From: Nanobdellota archaeon
GTDB taxonomy: Archaea; Nanobdellota; Nanobdellia; Parvarchaeales; Parvarchaeaceae
NCBI GenBank assembly: GCA_021818665.1
Contig: JAKATQ010000046.1
Location: 1 to 5,194 of the forward strand
DNA length: 5,194 bases
Direction: 5' to 3'
Shown in pieces: positions 5,064 to 5,194 of this stretch. The position numbers and the translations under genes were made by a program. Every line of letters begins with the position of its first letter. Within the stretch, counting starts at the first letter, position 1. The notes beneath the pieces are model-generated. The model was not told where the DNA came from. It ran no database searches and was given only the letters and a program-made list of their open reading frames with translations.

Positions 5064-5090
5064 AAAAAACAAGTAAAAAAAAATAAAAAA
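5064..5090 (-). terminator. T-tract terminator of the histone-fold gene
   Basis: Ten bases after the histone-fold stop codon the minus strand runs into T6 (5090-5085), A, T9 (5083-5075), a five-base break and a further T6 (5069-5064). Repeated T tracts are the standard archaeal intrinsic terminator, and this one separates the histone-fold gene from the downstream surface-protein gene. Confidence 0.7.
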
Positions 5091-5100
5091 CGCTGTTTAT

Positions 5101-5194
5101 TCAGAAGTCGTGTGTTCTGACGGTCTGCCTCTTATTGGCCTTAGCCCTTTCGACCGCCTTTCCGATAAGCCACTTAACGTGCTTGTCGAGTCCT
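5101..5194 (-). CDS. Histone-fold protein, C-terminal part (runs off the window)
   Basis: Thirty residues and a TGA stop (5101-5103) are visible: LDKHVKWLIGKAVERAKANK then RQTVRTHDF. This matches the end of the long second helix of the archaeal histone fold (hydrophobic positions with K-A-x-x-R-A-K-A-N) followed by the R-x-T-V loop and the start of the third helix. The loop residues bind DNA in known archaeal histones. The protein ends directly after the THDF turn, so helix 3 is very short; this suits the shorter histone-fold relatives seen in some archaea better than the canonical HMf type. The N-terminal half lies outside the window. It probably has a chromatin role and is followed by a strong T-tract terminator. 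Confidence 0.7.
   Translation of the reverse strand, partial: GLDKHVKWLIGKAVERAKANKRQTVRTHDF

Overview
The window looks archaeal. The evidence is a 7S/SRP RNA with an Alu-type 5' domain, TATA-like boxes about 23-30 nt upstream of most starts, several genes with almost no leader, T-tract terminators, a C-terminal piece of a histone-fold protein, and a truncated archaeal-type cas1. Most proteins are short and I do not recognise them. Small, lineage-specific genes of this kind are common in DPANN-type archaea such as Micrarchaeota, but that placement is inference.

Layout: (1) 1-156, minus strand, the 5' part of an unrecognised gene with a probable TTG start behind a strong Shine-Dalgarno (SD) sequence. 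(2) 305-796, plus strand, an unrecognised 163-aa soluble protein. (3) 832-1353, minus, a nucleoside 2-deoxyribosyltransferase-like protein, convergent with the previous gene. (4) 1450-1532 and about 1536-1810, minus, a stable-RNA unit: SRP RNA followed 9 nt later by tRNA-Ser(GCU), almost certainly co-transcribed from one promoter. (5) 1850-3010, an AT-rich degraded segment holding, in minus-strand reading order, a truncated cas1 (N-terminal domain only), a short ORF, and a frameshifted ORF. No CRISPR array, cas2 or other cas gene is visible. (6) 3014-3628, plus, a multi-pass membrane protein from a leaderless-type promoter. (7) 3634-4481, minus, two overlapping (ATGA) genes that appear to be diverged paralogues sharing an AE-x-RWD motif and an RD...E..NP[FY]R.A motif. 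(8) 4551-5006, minus, a small protein with two N-terminal membrane segments and a probable exterior domain. (9) 5101-5194, minus, the C-terminus of a histone-fold protein followed by a long T-tract terminator.

How the parts relate: the SRP RNA and tRNA are housekeeping. The cas1 remnant with an apparently intact promoter suggests a lost or dismantled adaptation module. The membrane protein, paralogue pair and surface protein in 3014-5006 form an accessory-looking cluster of unknown job. Most functional calls rest on motif reading only; no database search was run.
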